A DNA stretch of 64,000 bases, from assembly GCF_028885415.1 (NCBI RefSeq), contig NZ_CP118527.1, forward strand, positions 7,812,001 through 7,876,000, read 5' to 3'. The notes below the pieces were generated by a model that saw nothing but the letters and a program-made list of their open reading frames with translations, had not been told where the DNA came from and did not search any database. This stretch comes from Streptomyces coeruleorubidus (lineage in GTDB: Bacteria; Actinomycetota; Actinomycetes; Streptomycetales; Streptomycetaceae). Below are positions 26,112 through 34,880 of the stretch, one piece after another (positions within the stretch are counted from its first letter, which is position 1; every line of letters begins with the position of its first letter). The translations under genes were made by a program, and so were the position numbers.

Positions 26112-26820
26112 CAGCCCGTCCAGCATCCGGCGCGTGCCCCGCTGCCGGTGGCCAGCTCCCAGCCCGCCTCCGGACAGTGGGGCGTCGAACCGCCGCCGGT
26201 CGACCCGGGGTTCGCTCCCGCCCAGGTCCTTCAGCCAGGCCGCGAGGGTGTCGGCGGTATCGATCCGGGCCAGTTGCTCCATCTGCGGCGGGCGGGGCAG
26301 GTCGCGCTCCGTCAGGACCGCGCCCCGCAGCGCCCGCCTGCCAGCCGCCGAGCGCGCCCTTCTCCCAGACCGTCACGACGAACCGGCCCCCAGGGCGCAG
26401 CATCCGCGTCAGCGCGGCGGAGTCCCGGTGCACGTCCGGGAAGAAGAACACCCCGAGCCCGCACTGCACCACGTTGTAGCCCGGGCCGGGCACGGGCCAC
26501 GAGGTGACCTCGTGGCGGTGGAAGCGGAGGTTGGCCAGGCCCTCCTCGCGCGCCCGGCGCTCCCCGATCGCCAGCAGCCCGTCCGCGAGATCCACGGCGT
26601 CCACCCGGCCCGTCGGCCCCACGGCCCCCACGGCCCGCGCGGCCGGCAGCGCCGACGCCCCGGCCCCGCAGCAGGCGTCCAGCACCGACTCACCGCCGGT
26701 CAGGGCGGCCACGTCCGCCGTCGCCTCACCGACCGGGTCCCACAGCACCTTCGACCAGCTGTGGAACTCTGCCGCTCCCGCGCTGAAGACATCCCCGACG
26801 GTGTTCTCTCCTGTGGTCAT
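25998..26820 (-). pseudogene. Class I methyltransferase, frameshifted
   Basis: From ATG 26820 a UbiE-type methyltransferase is read: the SAM-binding motif VLDACCGAGASALPAAR, GRVDAVDLADGLL, and post-I/II motifs through LRPGGRFVVTVWEKGALGGW. The frame is then lost near 26300-26345; the family C-terminus (MEQLARIDTADTLAAWLKDL ... RVRAEFTARLTADAVTDLDV, in pieces) continues in a second frame to 25998. A further short garbled patch (GGGLGAGHRQRGTRRML near 26120-26170) looks like two compensating indels. At least one net frameshift makes the encoded enzyme non-functional unless the sequence is in error. Confidence 0.7.
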
Positions 26821-26887
26821 ACGCAACCGCCCCTCGTTTTCGGCCGAGTCCAGGTTCGGTGCGTCCGGGGCCGCACGGTGATTGCCG

Positions 26888-27955
26888 TCAGCCCAAGGGC
26901 AGTTGAGGCAGCTCCTCCGGTGTGCTCCGTGCGGCGGGAGGCGGGGCGGTGGTGGTCCGGGGGATCACGTGGGTGGGCAGCACGACGTGCCGTTCGCGGT
27001 CCCCGCCGGGGTCGTTGACGAGCGACAGCGCGAGGGCGCCGGCCTCCCGGCCGATGGCCGAAGGCGTCTGGGCCACGGTCGTCAGATCGAACCACTGGGC
27101 CACCGGCTGGTCGTCGAAGCCGACGACGGACACCTGCCCGGGCACCTCGACGCGCGTCGCGCGCAGGGTCCAGATCACGGCGACGGCCACCTCGTCCTGC
27201 TCGGCGAAGACCGCCGTGGGCGGCTCGCGCAGCCCCAGCAGCCTGCCGACCGCCTCGGCGGCGCCCCGCTTGTCGCCCGCCGGGGTGGCGACCACGAGAT
27301 CGTCGTCCAGGGGCAGGCCCGCCTCGGTCAGCGCCCGCCGGTAACCGACCAGCCGCTCCTGCGAGCTGAAGGTGAAGCCACCGGTGCCCACCGTCCGTAC
27401 GTAGGCGATCCGGCGGTGGCCGAGGTTGAGCAGATGCCGGGTGCCGCGCAGGGCGCCGGCCACGTCGTCGACGTAGACGCTCGGGCGCCCGTCGACGTGC
27501 TGGCTGACGTACACGACCGGCATGCCGAGACCGTCCAGCCGGGCGGTCTCCTCCTCGGTGAGGTCGAAGGAGAACACCAGCAGCGCGTCCGCATTGCGCC
27601 GCGCGGGGAGATGCTCGAAGAACGCCGTGCGCTCGGCCATGCCGGGGATCACATAGACCGTCAGTTCCATGCCGGCCGCCCGCAACACGAGGGCCAGACC
27701 CGACAGGGCCGCGCCCACGAACCACGAACTGAGCGTGGGCACGAGCACCGCGACGTTGCACGTCCTGCCCGTCACGAGGCTGGCGGCGTGGCGCGAGACC
27801 GCGAAGTTCAGCTCCCGGGCGGCCTGTTCGACGCGGGCGCGGACCTCCGGCGAGACGGTGGACAGACCGCGCAGAGTGCGCGAGACCGTGGAGGTGGAGA
27901 CCCCGGCCCGTTCGGCGACGTCAGCCATCGTGGGGTGCCGCTGACCTGGTGGCAT
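26888..27955 (-). CDS. LacI-family sugar repressor
   Basis: 355 aa. The DNA-binding head is MADVAERAGVSTSTVSRTLRG (residues 10-30) with the hinge helix VSRHAASLVTGRT. The periplasmic-binding-protein-like effector domain follows (NVAVLVPTLSSWFVGAALSGL, DALLVFSFDL, VSVVGFDDQPVAQWF). It is divergent from the ABC importer and GH13 gene, with a matching palindrome at 28001-28012 in the shared promoter, so it is the local repressor, released by an alpha-glucoside or its breakdown product. Confidence 0.92.
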   Translation of the reverse strand: MPPGQRHPTMADVAERAGVSTSTVSRTLRGLSTVSPEVRARVEQAARELNFAVSRHAASLVTGRTCNVAVLVPTLSSWFVGAALSGLALVLRAAGMELTVYVIPGMAERTAFFEHLPARRNADALLVFSFDLTEEETARLDGLGMPVVYVSQHVDGRPSVYVDDVAGALRGTRHLLNLGHRRIAYVRTVGTGGFTFSSQERLVGYRRALTEAGLPLDDDLVVATPAGDKRGAAEAVGRLLGLREPPTAVFAEQDEVAVAVIWTLRATRVEVPGQVSVVGFDDQPVAQWFDLTTVAQTPSAIGREAGALALSLVNDPGGDRERHVVLPTHVIPRTTTAPPPAARSTPEELPQLPLG

Positions 27956-28000
27956 GCGCCGGACGCTAGCACAGGAACACTGCCGGGCACGGCGCTTGGT

Positions 28001-28012
28001 GACAGCGCTGTC
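28001..28012. promoter_or_regulatory. LacI-type operator
   Basis: GACAGCGCTGTC is a perfect 12-bp palindrome with the central CG step typical of LacI-family operators, embedded in a longer imperfect dyad (TTGGTGA ... TCACCAA). It lies between the LacI gene and the transporter operon. A second weaker candidate, CAAACGTTG, lies about 75 bases further towards the transporter. Confidence 0.6.
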
Positions 28013-28241
28013 TCACCAAGTTCTTGCCTTCTTACCACGGTGCGACGCATTGACTTCCCGACTGAGCGCTCCTAGCGTGCAAACGTTGTCTCGACAGGTT
28101 CGAAGTCGCCCCGAAGGGACGTCTCTTATCCGCCGTGACCTGCGGTTTTTATCAACGGAATGCCGTGGCAACGCAATCTCATGACCAAAGCCATTCCGGG
28201 GGAACAGACACGACTTCGGTACGTCACGACCAGGAGAGACA

Positions 28242-29546
28242 GTGAAGACCAGCACCGCCAGAGCGATTCAGTGTTCCGCAGCGCTCGCCGCCGCCGGACT
28301 CCTCCTCACCGCCTGCGGCTCGTCCGGCGGCAGCGGCTCCGGACAGTCCGCGCAGGCCGCGCCGGTGTCGTTCAAGGGCCGCGGCCCCATTTCGTACGTC
28401 GCCGGCAAGGACACCACCGGCACCGTCCAGACGATCATCAACCGCTGGAACAAGGCACACCCCAAGGAGAAGGTCACCTTCATCCAGCTGCCGACGGACG
28501 CCGACTCGCAGCGCCAGCAGATGATCCAGAACGCGGAGACGAAGTCCGACGCCTACACGGTGCTCGCCACCGACGTCGTGTGGACGTCCGAGTTCGCCGC
28601 CCACCAGTGGATCGAGCCGCTGCCCGCGAACCAGTTCCCGCTCGGCAAGATGCTCCAGCCGGTGGTGGAGACGGGCAAGTACCGCGGCAAGCTCTACGCC
28701 GTCCCCGCCAGCTCCAACGGCGGCCTGCTGTTCTACCGCACCGACCTGCTGAAGAAGGCCGGCGTCACCCGACCGCCCACCACCTGGGCCCAGATGACCG
28801 CCGACTGCGCCAAGGTGAAGAAGCTCCCCGAGGCCAAGAACATGTCCTGCTACGCCGGGCAGTTCCAGAAGTACGAGGGCCTCACGGTGAACTTCGCCGA
28901 GGCCGTGAACTCCGCAGGCGGCCAGATCGTCGACGCCACCGGCAAGCCCGACGTCGACACCCCGCAGGCCAAGAAGGGCCTGGACTTCCTCGTCCACTCC
29001 TTCAAGGACAAGACCATTCCCAAGGAGGCCATCACCTACCAGGAGGAGGACGGCCGCCAGGCGTTCCAGGCAGGCAAGCTGATCTTCCTGAACAACTGGC
29101 CGTACGTGTACTCCCTGGCCCAGAAGAGCGGCATCAAGGGCAAGTTCGCGGTCGCGCCCCTGCCCGGTCTCAACGGCCCCGGCGCCTCCAGCCTCGGCGG
29201 CTCCAACCTGGCCCTGTCGTCCTTCGCCAAGAACAAGGCCACGGCGCTGGACTTCATGAAGTTCTTCACCAGCGAGGAGAGCGCCACCTACTTCCTCAAG
29301 AACGCCTCCCTCGCCCCGCCCTACGCCGACCTCTACGACAGCGCGTCCCTGGACAAGCAGTATCCGTACCTGCCCGACCTCAAGCAGTCGATCACGAAGG
29401 CCGTGCCGCGCCCGCGCGTCGTGCAGTACGGCGACGTGACCGCCGCCATCCAGAACGAGGTCTACGCCGCGCTCACCGGAAAGAAGAGCAGCGCACAGGC
29501 GCTGAAGGACCTCCAGGGGGACCTTCAGAAGCTGACGGCACAGTGA
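28242..29546 (+). CDS. Sugar ABC transporter substrate-binding lipoprotein
   Basis: 434 aa. Lipoprotein signal with lipobox LLTAC (Cys25), then a Gly/Ser linker and a family 1 solute-binding protein: IINRWNKAHPKEKVTFIQLP, AVPASSNGGLLFYRTDLLKKAGV, the EEDGRQAFQAGKL helix and a C-terminal helix with AAIQNEVYAAL. It captures an oligosaccharide at the cell surface and hands it to the two permeases. GTG 28242 has AGGAGAG in place. The ATPase is missing, as usual in Streptomyces, where a shared MsiK-type ATPase encoded elsewhere energises such importers. Confidence 0.92.
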   Translation: MKTSTARAIQCSAALAAAGLLLTACGSSGGSGSGQSAQAAPVSFKGRGPISYVAGKDTTGTVQTIINRWNKAHPKEKVTFIQLPTDADSQRQQMIQNAETKSDAYTVLATDVVWTSEFAAHQWIEPLPANQFPLGKMLQPVVETGKYRGKLYAVPASSNGGLLFYRTDLLKKAGVTRPPTTWAQMTADCAKVKKLPEAKNMSCYAGQFQKYEGLTVNFAEAVNSAGGQIVDATGKPDVDTPQAKKGLDFLVHSFKDKTIPKEAITYQEEDGRQAFQAGKLIFLNNWPYVYSLAQKSGIKGKFAVAPLPGLNGPGASSLGGSNLALSSFAKNKATALDFMKFFTSEESATYFLKNASLAPPYADLYDSASLDKQYPYLPDLKQSITKAVPRPRVVQYGDVTAAIQNEVYAALTGKKSSAQALKDLQGDLQKLTAQ

Positions 29547-29557
29547 GGCCGCGGGTC

Positions 29558-30625
29558 ATGGCCGACACCGCGATCCCGCCCGACACCGCCCCGCACCAGC
29601 CCGGGACGGCGGCCCCCCGCCGCCCCGGGCGGCCCCCGGCACCCCAGCGCCCACGGCGTCGTCCACGCTCCCGGGCCACCGCGGGCACCGGCCGCCTGGC
29701 CGCGCTGCTCGTCTCCCCGACACTCCTGGTGCTGACGATCGTCGTGCTCTATCCGACGCTCATGGCCCTCGACGAGTCCCTGTACGGGACGAAGGGGCTG
29801 GACCCGAAGACCGGGTTCATCAGCGCCACCGAGCCGTTCGTCGGGCTGAAGAACTACACCGACATCTTCACCCAGGCCGGCGACCGCTTCTGGAACGCCT
29901 TCTGGAACACCACCTTCTTCACCGTCGTCACGGTGTCGCTGGAGACCGTGATCGGCGTCGCCATGGCGCTCATCATGCACCGGGCCTTCCGCGGCCGGTC
30001 CCTGGTGCGGGCCAGCATCCTCGTCCCCTGGGCGATCCCCACGGCCATCTCCGGACTGCTCTGGAAGTGGATCTTCAACGCCGACGGGATCGCCAACGTC
30101 CTCCTCGGCCGCCAGGTCCTGTGGACCGCCGACGGCTTCTCCGCCAAGATCGCGGTCGTCATCGCCGACGTGTGGAAGACCGCCCCCTTCATCGGCCTGC
30201 TCGTCCTGGCCGGCCTCCAGGTGATCCCGAAGGAGGTCTACGAGGCGGCCCGGCTCGACGGAGCGAGCGCCCTCCAGCAGTTCTGGCGCATCACGCTGCC
30301 GCTGGTGAAGCCCGCGCTGCTGGTGGCGGTGCTGTTCCGCTGCCTGGACGCGCTGCGGATGTTCGACCTGCCCTACATCCTCATCGGCGCCCAGAAGGGC
30401 TCCGTCGAGACGCTGTCGATGCTCGCGCAGAACGAGGCGTCCAACGTCCGCTTCGGACCGGCCTCCGCGTACGCGGTCCTGCTCTTCCTCTACGTCTTCC
30501 TCATCGCGCTCGCCTTCGTCCGGCTGCTCGGCGCCGACCTCATCGGGGGCGTCGGCGGGACGAAGAAGCGCAAGAGCCACGCGGTCAGGGTGCCGCGCCG
30601 CCGCGTTCGGGAGGTGGCGGCATGA
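29558..30625 (+). CDS. Sugar ABC transporter permease (MalF/AglF type)
   Basis: 355 aa from ATG 29558; an in-frame GTG at 29543 overlapping the previous stop as GTGA is equally possible. After a basic proline-rich N-terminus there are six membrane helices, beginning LAALLVSPTLLVLTIVVLYP. The cytoplasmic EAA loop is EAARLDGASALQQFWRITLPLVKP (in part), which docks the ATPase. It pairs with the following permease, with which it overlaps. Confidence 0.92.
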   Translation: MADTAIPPDTAPHQPGTAAPRRPGRPPAPQRPRRRPRSRATAGTGRLAALLVSPTLLVLTIVVLYPTLMALDESLYGTKGLDPKTGFISATEPFVGLKNYTDIFTQAGDRFWNAFWNTTFFTVVTVSLETVIGVAMALIMHRAFRGRSLVRASILVPWAIPTAISGLLWKWIFNADGIANVLLGRQVLWTADGFSAKIAVVIADVWKTAPFIGLLVLAGLQVIPKEVYEAARLDGASALQQFWRITLPLVKPALLVAVLFRCLDALRMFDLPYILIGAQKGSVETLSMLAQNEASNVRFGPASAYAVLLFLYVFLIALAFVRLLGADLIGGVGGTKKRKSHAVRVPRRRVREVAA

Positions 30626-31455
30626 CCCTCACGGCCAAGTGGCGGCAGTGGCTGCCCCATCTGGGCATCGCCGTGGTGGTGGCCTACTGCCTGGCCCCGT
30701 TCTACTGGATGCTGGTCTCCAGCCTCCGCAGCACCGGCGACATCTTCAGCACCTCCCTGTTCCCCTCCACGGTGTCGTTCGAGAACTACCGGTCGGTGTT
30801 CAGCCCGGGCCAGGGCTTCACCAGGGCGCTGCTCAACAGCCTGATCGTCGCCGGCATCACGACCGCGATGTCGCTGCTGCTGGCCACGTTCACCGCGTAC
30901 GCGATGGCCCGGCTGGAGTTCCGTTTCAAGCGGCTGATCCTGACGCTGATCATCGCCACCTCGATGTTCCCGGTGGTGTCGATCGTCGTCCCGCTGCTGA
31001 AGCTGTTCACCGACATCGGCTGGATCAACACCTACCAGTCCATGATCGTGCCCAGCATGTCCTTCACGCTGCCGCTGGCGGTGTGGAACCTGACCACCTT
31101 CTTCCGGCAGATGCCGGACGAGCTGGAACACGCCGCCATGGTCGACGGCTGCACCCGCGGCCAGGCCTTCCGCAGAGTCATCGTCCCGCTCGCCGCGCCG
31201 GGCATCTTCACCACCGCGATCATCACCTTCATCGCCGCCTGGAACGAGTTCCTCATCGCCCTGTCGATGACCAACAAGCCCAGCATGCAGACCGCGACCG
31301 TCGCCATCTCCAAGTTCTCGGGAGCGACGACGTACCAGACCCCGTTCGGCAGCCAGATGGCCGCGGGCGTCGTGGTGACCATTCCGCTGGTCGTGATGGT
31401 GCTGCTGTTCCAGCGCCGGATCGTCGCCGGGCTCACGGCCGGCGCCGCCAAGTAG
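30622..31455 (+). CDS. Sugar ABC transporter permease (MalG/AglG type)
   Basis: 277 aa, start ATG 30622 overlapping the previous stop as ATGA. Six membrane helices from LGIAVVVAYCLAPFYWMLVSS on, and the EAA loop HAAMVDGCTRGQAFRRVIVP before FIAAWNEFLIAL, a hallmark of MalG-type subunits. It forms the translocation channel together with the upstream permease. Confidence 0.93.
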   Translation: MTLTAKWRQWLPHLGIAVVVAYCLAPFYWMLVSSLRSTGDIFSTSLFPSTVSFENYRSVFSPGQGFTRALLNSLIVAGITTAMSLLLATFTAYAMARLEFRFKRLILTLIIATSMFPVVSIVVPLLKLFTDIGWINTYQSMIVPSMSFTLPLAVWNLTTFFRQMPDELEHAAMVDGCTRGQAFRRVIVPLAAPGIFTTAIITFIAAWNEFLIALSMTNKPSMQTATVAISKFSGATTYQTPFGSQMAAGVVVTIPLVVMVLLFQRRIVAGLTAGAAK

Positions 31456-31485
31456 ACACGCCCCCCGCAGAAGGAGTCACAGCAG

Positions 31486-33147
31486 GTGTCTTTCACCGCA
31501 CCCTGGTGGCGCAGTGCCGTCATCTACCAGGTCTACATCCGCAGCTTCGCCGACCACAACGGCGACGGCGTCGGCGACATCGCCGGCATCCGCTCCCGGC
31601 TGCCGTATCTGAAGTCCCTCGGCGTGGACGCCATCTGGATCAACCCCTGGTACAAGTCCCCCATGGCCGACCATGGCTACGACGTCGCCGACTTCCGCGC
31701 CATCGACCCACGCTTCGGCACCCTCGCCGACGCCGAGCGGCTCATCACCGAGGCGCACGAGCACGGCATCCGCGTCATCCCCGACATCGTGCCCAACCAC
31801 ACCTCCGACCAGCACGCCTGGTTCCAGGCCGCGTTGGCGGCAGGTCCCGGCAGTGCGGAACGCGAGCGCTACGTCTTCCGCCCCGGCCGCGGACCCGACG
31901 GCACCGAGCCCCCCAACGACTGGGTCTCCTGCTTCGGCGGCCCGGCCTGGACCCGCCTGCCCGACGGCGACTGGTACCTGCACCTGTTCGCACCCCAGCA
32001 GCCCGACCTCAACTGGCAACACCCGGAGGTGCGGGCCGAGTTCGAGTCGATCCTGCGGTTCTGGTTCAGCCGGGGCGTCGACGGCTTCCGCATCGACGTC
32101 GCCCACGGCCTGGTCAAACACCCGGAGCTGCCCGACCTGCCGCCCCGCGCCGAACCCGCGGTGACGGGCCCGCTCACCCGCCGGGACGAGACCCGGCAAC
32201 ACCTCGACCACCCGCACTGGGACCGCGACGAGGTGCACGAGATATACCGCGCCTGGCGCAAGGTCGCCGACGAGTTCCCCGGCGACCGCTCCTTCGTCGC
32301 CGAGGCCTGGGCCGACACCCCCGAGCGGCTCGCCGCCTACGTCCGCCGGGACGGCCTGCACACCGCCTTCAACTTCGACTTCCTCATGTGCGGTTGGGAC
32401 GCCAAGGACCTGCGCGCCGTCATCGACGACTCCCTCGCCATGCTCGGCGCGGTCGGCGCACCCGCCACCTGGGTCCTCTCCAACCACGACGTCATGCGCC
32501 ACCCCAGCCGCTACGGCCGTACCGCCGCGCGGAGCTGGATGGCCAACGCACGGTACGAACCCGGCGGCGCCCTGGACCTCGACCTGGGCGCCCGGCGTGC
32601 CCGGGCCGCCGCCCTGCTGATGCTCGCCCTGCCCGGCGGCGCCTACGTCTACCAGGGCGAGGAACTCGGCCTCCCCGAAGTCGAGGACCTGCCCGAATCC
32701 GCCCTCCAGGACCCGATCTGGGAACGCTCCGGCCACACCGACCGCGGACGGGACGGCTGCCGTGTGCCCATCCCCTGGTCGGGCCAGGCGCCCCCCTACG
32801 GCTTCAGCCCCGACGACGCCACGGCCGAGCCCTGGCTGCCGCAGCCCGGCGACTGGGCCGCACTGAGCGTCGAGACACAGACCGGCGACCCGGCCTCCAT
32901 GCTGGAGCTCTACCGCACGGCCCTGCGCATCCGCCGCGACCACCCCGCCCTGGGCGACGGCACGATGACGTGGCTGGACGCTCCCGAGGGGGTGCTGTCC
33001 TTCACCCGCGAGCCGGGCTTCCTGTGCGTGGTCAACCTCTCCGCCGAGCCGTACGCGCTGCCCGGCCACACCGCGATCCTCCTGGCCAGTGGCCCTCTCG
33101 AGGACGGCGTGCTGGGGCCCGACCAGGCGGTGTGGCTCGCGATGTAG
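31486..33147 (+). CDS. Cytoplasmic GH13 alpha-glucosidase
   Basis: 553 aa with no signal peptide. The GH13 conserved regions are intact: DIVPNH (100-105), nucleophile Asp203 in GFRIDVAHG, acid/base Glu272 in FVAEAW and Asp334 in LSNHDV. The start WWRSAVIYQVYIRSFADHNGDGVGD (in part) is typical of oligo-1,6-glucosidases and maltases. It hydrolyses imported alpha-glucosides to glucose. It begins 30 bases after the permease gene with AGAAGGAG ahead of GTG 31486, so it is the last gene of the LacI-controlled operon. Confidence 0.93.
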   Translation: MSFTAPWWRSAVIYQVYIRSFADHNGDGVGDIAGIRSRLPYLKSLGVDAIWINPWYKSPMADHGYDVADFRAIDPRFGTLADAERLITEAHEHGIRVIPDIVPNHTSDQHAWFQAALAAGPGSAERERYVFRPGRGPDGTEPPNDWVSCFGGPAWTRLPDGDWYLHLFAPQQPDLNWQHPEVRAEFESILRFWFSRGVDGFRIDVAHGLVKHPELPDLPPRAEPAVTGPLTRRDETRQHLDHPHWDRDEVHEIYRAWRKVADEFPGDRSFVAEAWADTPERLAAYVRRDGLHTAFNFDFLMCGWDAKDLRAVIDDSLAMLGAVGAPATWVLSNHDVMRHPSRYGRTAARSWMANARYEPGGALDLDLGARRARAAALLMLALPGGAYVYQGEELGLPEVEDLPESALQDPIWERSGHTDRGRDGCRVPIPWSGQAPPYGFSPDDATAEPWLPQPGDWAALSVETQTGDPASMLELYRTALRIRRDHPALGDGTMTWLDAPEGVLSFTREPGFLCVVNLSAEPYALPGHTAILLASGPLEDGVLGPDQAVWLAM

Positions 33148-33168
33148 CGGTAATCCTAGGCTGGACAT

Positions 33169-33996
33169 ATGGCTCGCACGGCGGAGGAGATTCCCGTCTC
33201 GCTCACGGTCCGGCCGACGGCGCCGGCGCTCGCGCCGCTGATCGGTGCGCTCGGCTATGCCGAGGGACGGTTCGCGCACTCCGCCGAGCTGGCCCTGCCG
33301 ACGGGCGGGGCGCAACTGCTGGTGAACCTCGACGGGGACGCTCTGTGCTCGTCGGACAGGCGGACCCGGGGTGCGGCTCTGCAGGGGCCGTACACGCAGC
33401 CGTCGGTGATCGACCCGGCGCAGCAACGCGCCGTCGTGTGGGTGGCGTTCCGTCCTGCGGGGGCGTATCCGTTCCTCACCGTCCCCGTCAGCGCGGTCCG
33501 CGATCGGCTCGCCGGGCTCGACGAGCTGTGGGGCACGGACGGCGCGGTGCTGCGAGAGCGGCTGCTGGAGGCCATGGCCGCCGGTGGCCCTGAGGCGTGC
33601 CTGCGGGAGCTGGAGACGGTCCTGCTGTGGCGGGCGGCACGTCCCCTGGAGCCTGACCCGGCGGTCCGTCTCGCCGCGGTGCTGCTCGATGGCGGAACGC
33701 CCGTGGGGGAGGTCGCCGACCGGCTCGGCTGGACCTCCAGGCGGCTGGCCCGCAGGTGCACCGAACAGCTGGGACTCCCTCCGAAACGGTATGCGCGGGT
33801 ACGGCGCTTCCAGCGGTTGCTTAGCCGTGTGAACGCCGGGTCCGGGGAGCCGGACTGGGCGGTCCTCGCCGCGGACTGCGGCTACCACGACCAGGCGCAT
33901 CTGATCCACGAGTTCCGCGCGCTCGCCGGGATCACCCCGACCGCGTACGCGCCGCGCTCGCCCCTGGAACGCAACCACGTTCCGCTCGGCGGGTGA
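33169..33996 (+). CDS. AraC-family transcriptional regulator
   Basis: 275 aa. The N-terminal half (SLTVRPTAPALAPLIGALGY ... GPYTQPSVID ... VVWVAFRPAGAYPFL, in pieces) fits the DUF6597-type domain of AraC proteins; the C-terminal half has the two helix-turn-helix units (PVGEVADRLGWTSRRLARRC and WAVLAADCGYHDQAHLIHEF). The ATG at 33169 closely follows TAATCCTAGGCTGGACAT, and a leaderless message is possible. It follows the GH13 gene by 21 bases but has its own promoter-like sequence. Its target may be the following VOC gene. Confidence 0.85.
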   Translation: MARTAEEIPVSLTVRPTAPALAPLIGALGYAEGRFAHSAELALPTGGAQLLVNLDGDALCSSDRRTRGAALQGPYTQPSVIDPAQQRAVVWVAFRPAGAYPFLTVPVSAVRDRLAGLDELWGTDGAVLRERLLEAMAAGGPEACLRELETVLLWRAARPLEPDPAVRLAAVLLDGGTPVGEVADRLGWTSRRLARRCTEQLGLPPKRYARVRRFQRLLSRVNAGSGEPDWAVLAADCGYHDQAHLIHEFRALAGITPTAYAPRSPLERNHVPLGG

Positions 33997-34060
33997 CGGG
34001 GCCCGCCCGGCCGACCGTTTTCTACAATCCGCGGCCGCCCGGACCGGCGATCGTGAAGGC

Positions 34061-34513
34061 ATGACGAACACAAGCGACAAGCCCTCCCTCACCCGGCTCT
34101 ACGCCCGGCTCGTGGTCTCCGACGGGCCCCGGGCGATCGACTTCTACCGGACCGCGTTCGGCGCCGAGGAGATCGAGCGGTACACCGACCCCGACGGGAA
34201 GATCGTGCACGCCATGCTGCGGCTCGGTGACGCGGTGATCGCGGTCAAGGACGCCGACGAGAGCGACCCGGCGCCGCCCTCGCTCGGCGGCAGCCCGGTG
34301 ATCATGGCCCTGGACGTGTCCGACGCCGACGCCGTGGCCGAGGCCATGCTGCGGGGCGGGGCGAGCGTGGTGTACCCCGTCGCCGACCAGCACTACGGGC
34401 AGCGTGGCGGCCGTCTCGCCGACCCGTTCGGGCATCTCTGGATGATCTCCCAGACGATCGAGGAGCTGACCCAGGAGGAGATCCAGAAGCGCACGACCGA
34501 CCTGTTCACCTGA
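34061..34513 (+). CDS. VOC-superfamily protein (PhnB/glyoxalase-like)
   Basis: 150 aa with the paired beta-alpha-beta-beta-beta modules of the vicinal oxygen chelate fold: RLVVSDGPRAIDFYRTAFGAEE in module one and ALDVSDADAVAEAMLRGGASVVYP in module two, ending RLADPFGHLWMIS. PhnB-like members have no settled function; some are bleomycin- or fosfomycin-resistance relatives. The gene stands between an AraC regulator and pntA. Confidence 0.85.
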   Translation: MTNTSDKPSLTRLYARLVVSDGPRAIDFYRTAFGAEEIERYTDPDGKIVHAMLRLGDAVIAVKDADESDPAPPSLGGSPVIMALDVSDADAVAEAMLRGGASVVYPVADQHYGQRGGRLADPFGHLWMISQTIEELTQEEIQKRTTDLFT

Positions 34514-34880
34514 ATGCGGACGGCGCTCATCGTGTCCCGTGTCGCCGGTGGGCATGCCGCGGGATCGCAGCCGCGGGCCTCCGCCACCGTGACGCTGCCG
34601 GTAGCGACGCCGTCCTGGCCCTCGCGGCCGCCGCACTGCGAGGCGACCGCGAAGCCCGCGAAGAATGCGAAGTATGTGCCCGGCCGTGGCGTGACGCATC
34701 AGAGTCTCTTCCGCCCCGGGCGGCACAGCGATACCCCCGAGGGCCTCCCACGGCAACCCCTCGGCGGTGTGAGGACGACCTCCTCGGCCATGTGACCACG
34801 GCCCGCCGCCGACGCGGCGTCGAAGGTGCAGGATGCGGGCACGAAGGAGAACAGGCAGCCGAACGACAGAGAGGCAGACG
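34514..34880. other. Intergenic region before pntA
   Basis: 367 bases with no convincing gene. A weak hairpin (CCGAGGG at 34737 / CCCTCGG at 34758) could terminate the VOC transcript. The pntA promoter should lie here but no clear -10/-35 pair could be assigned. Confidence 0.5.
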
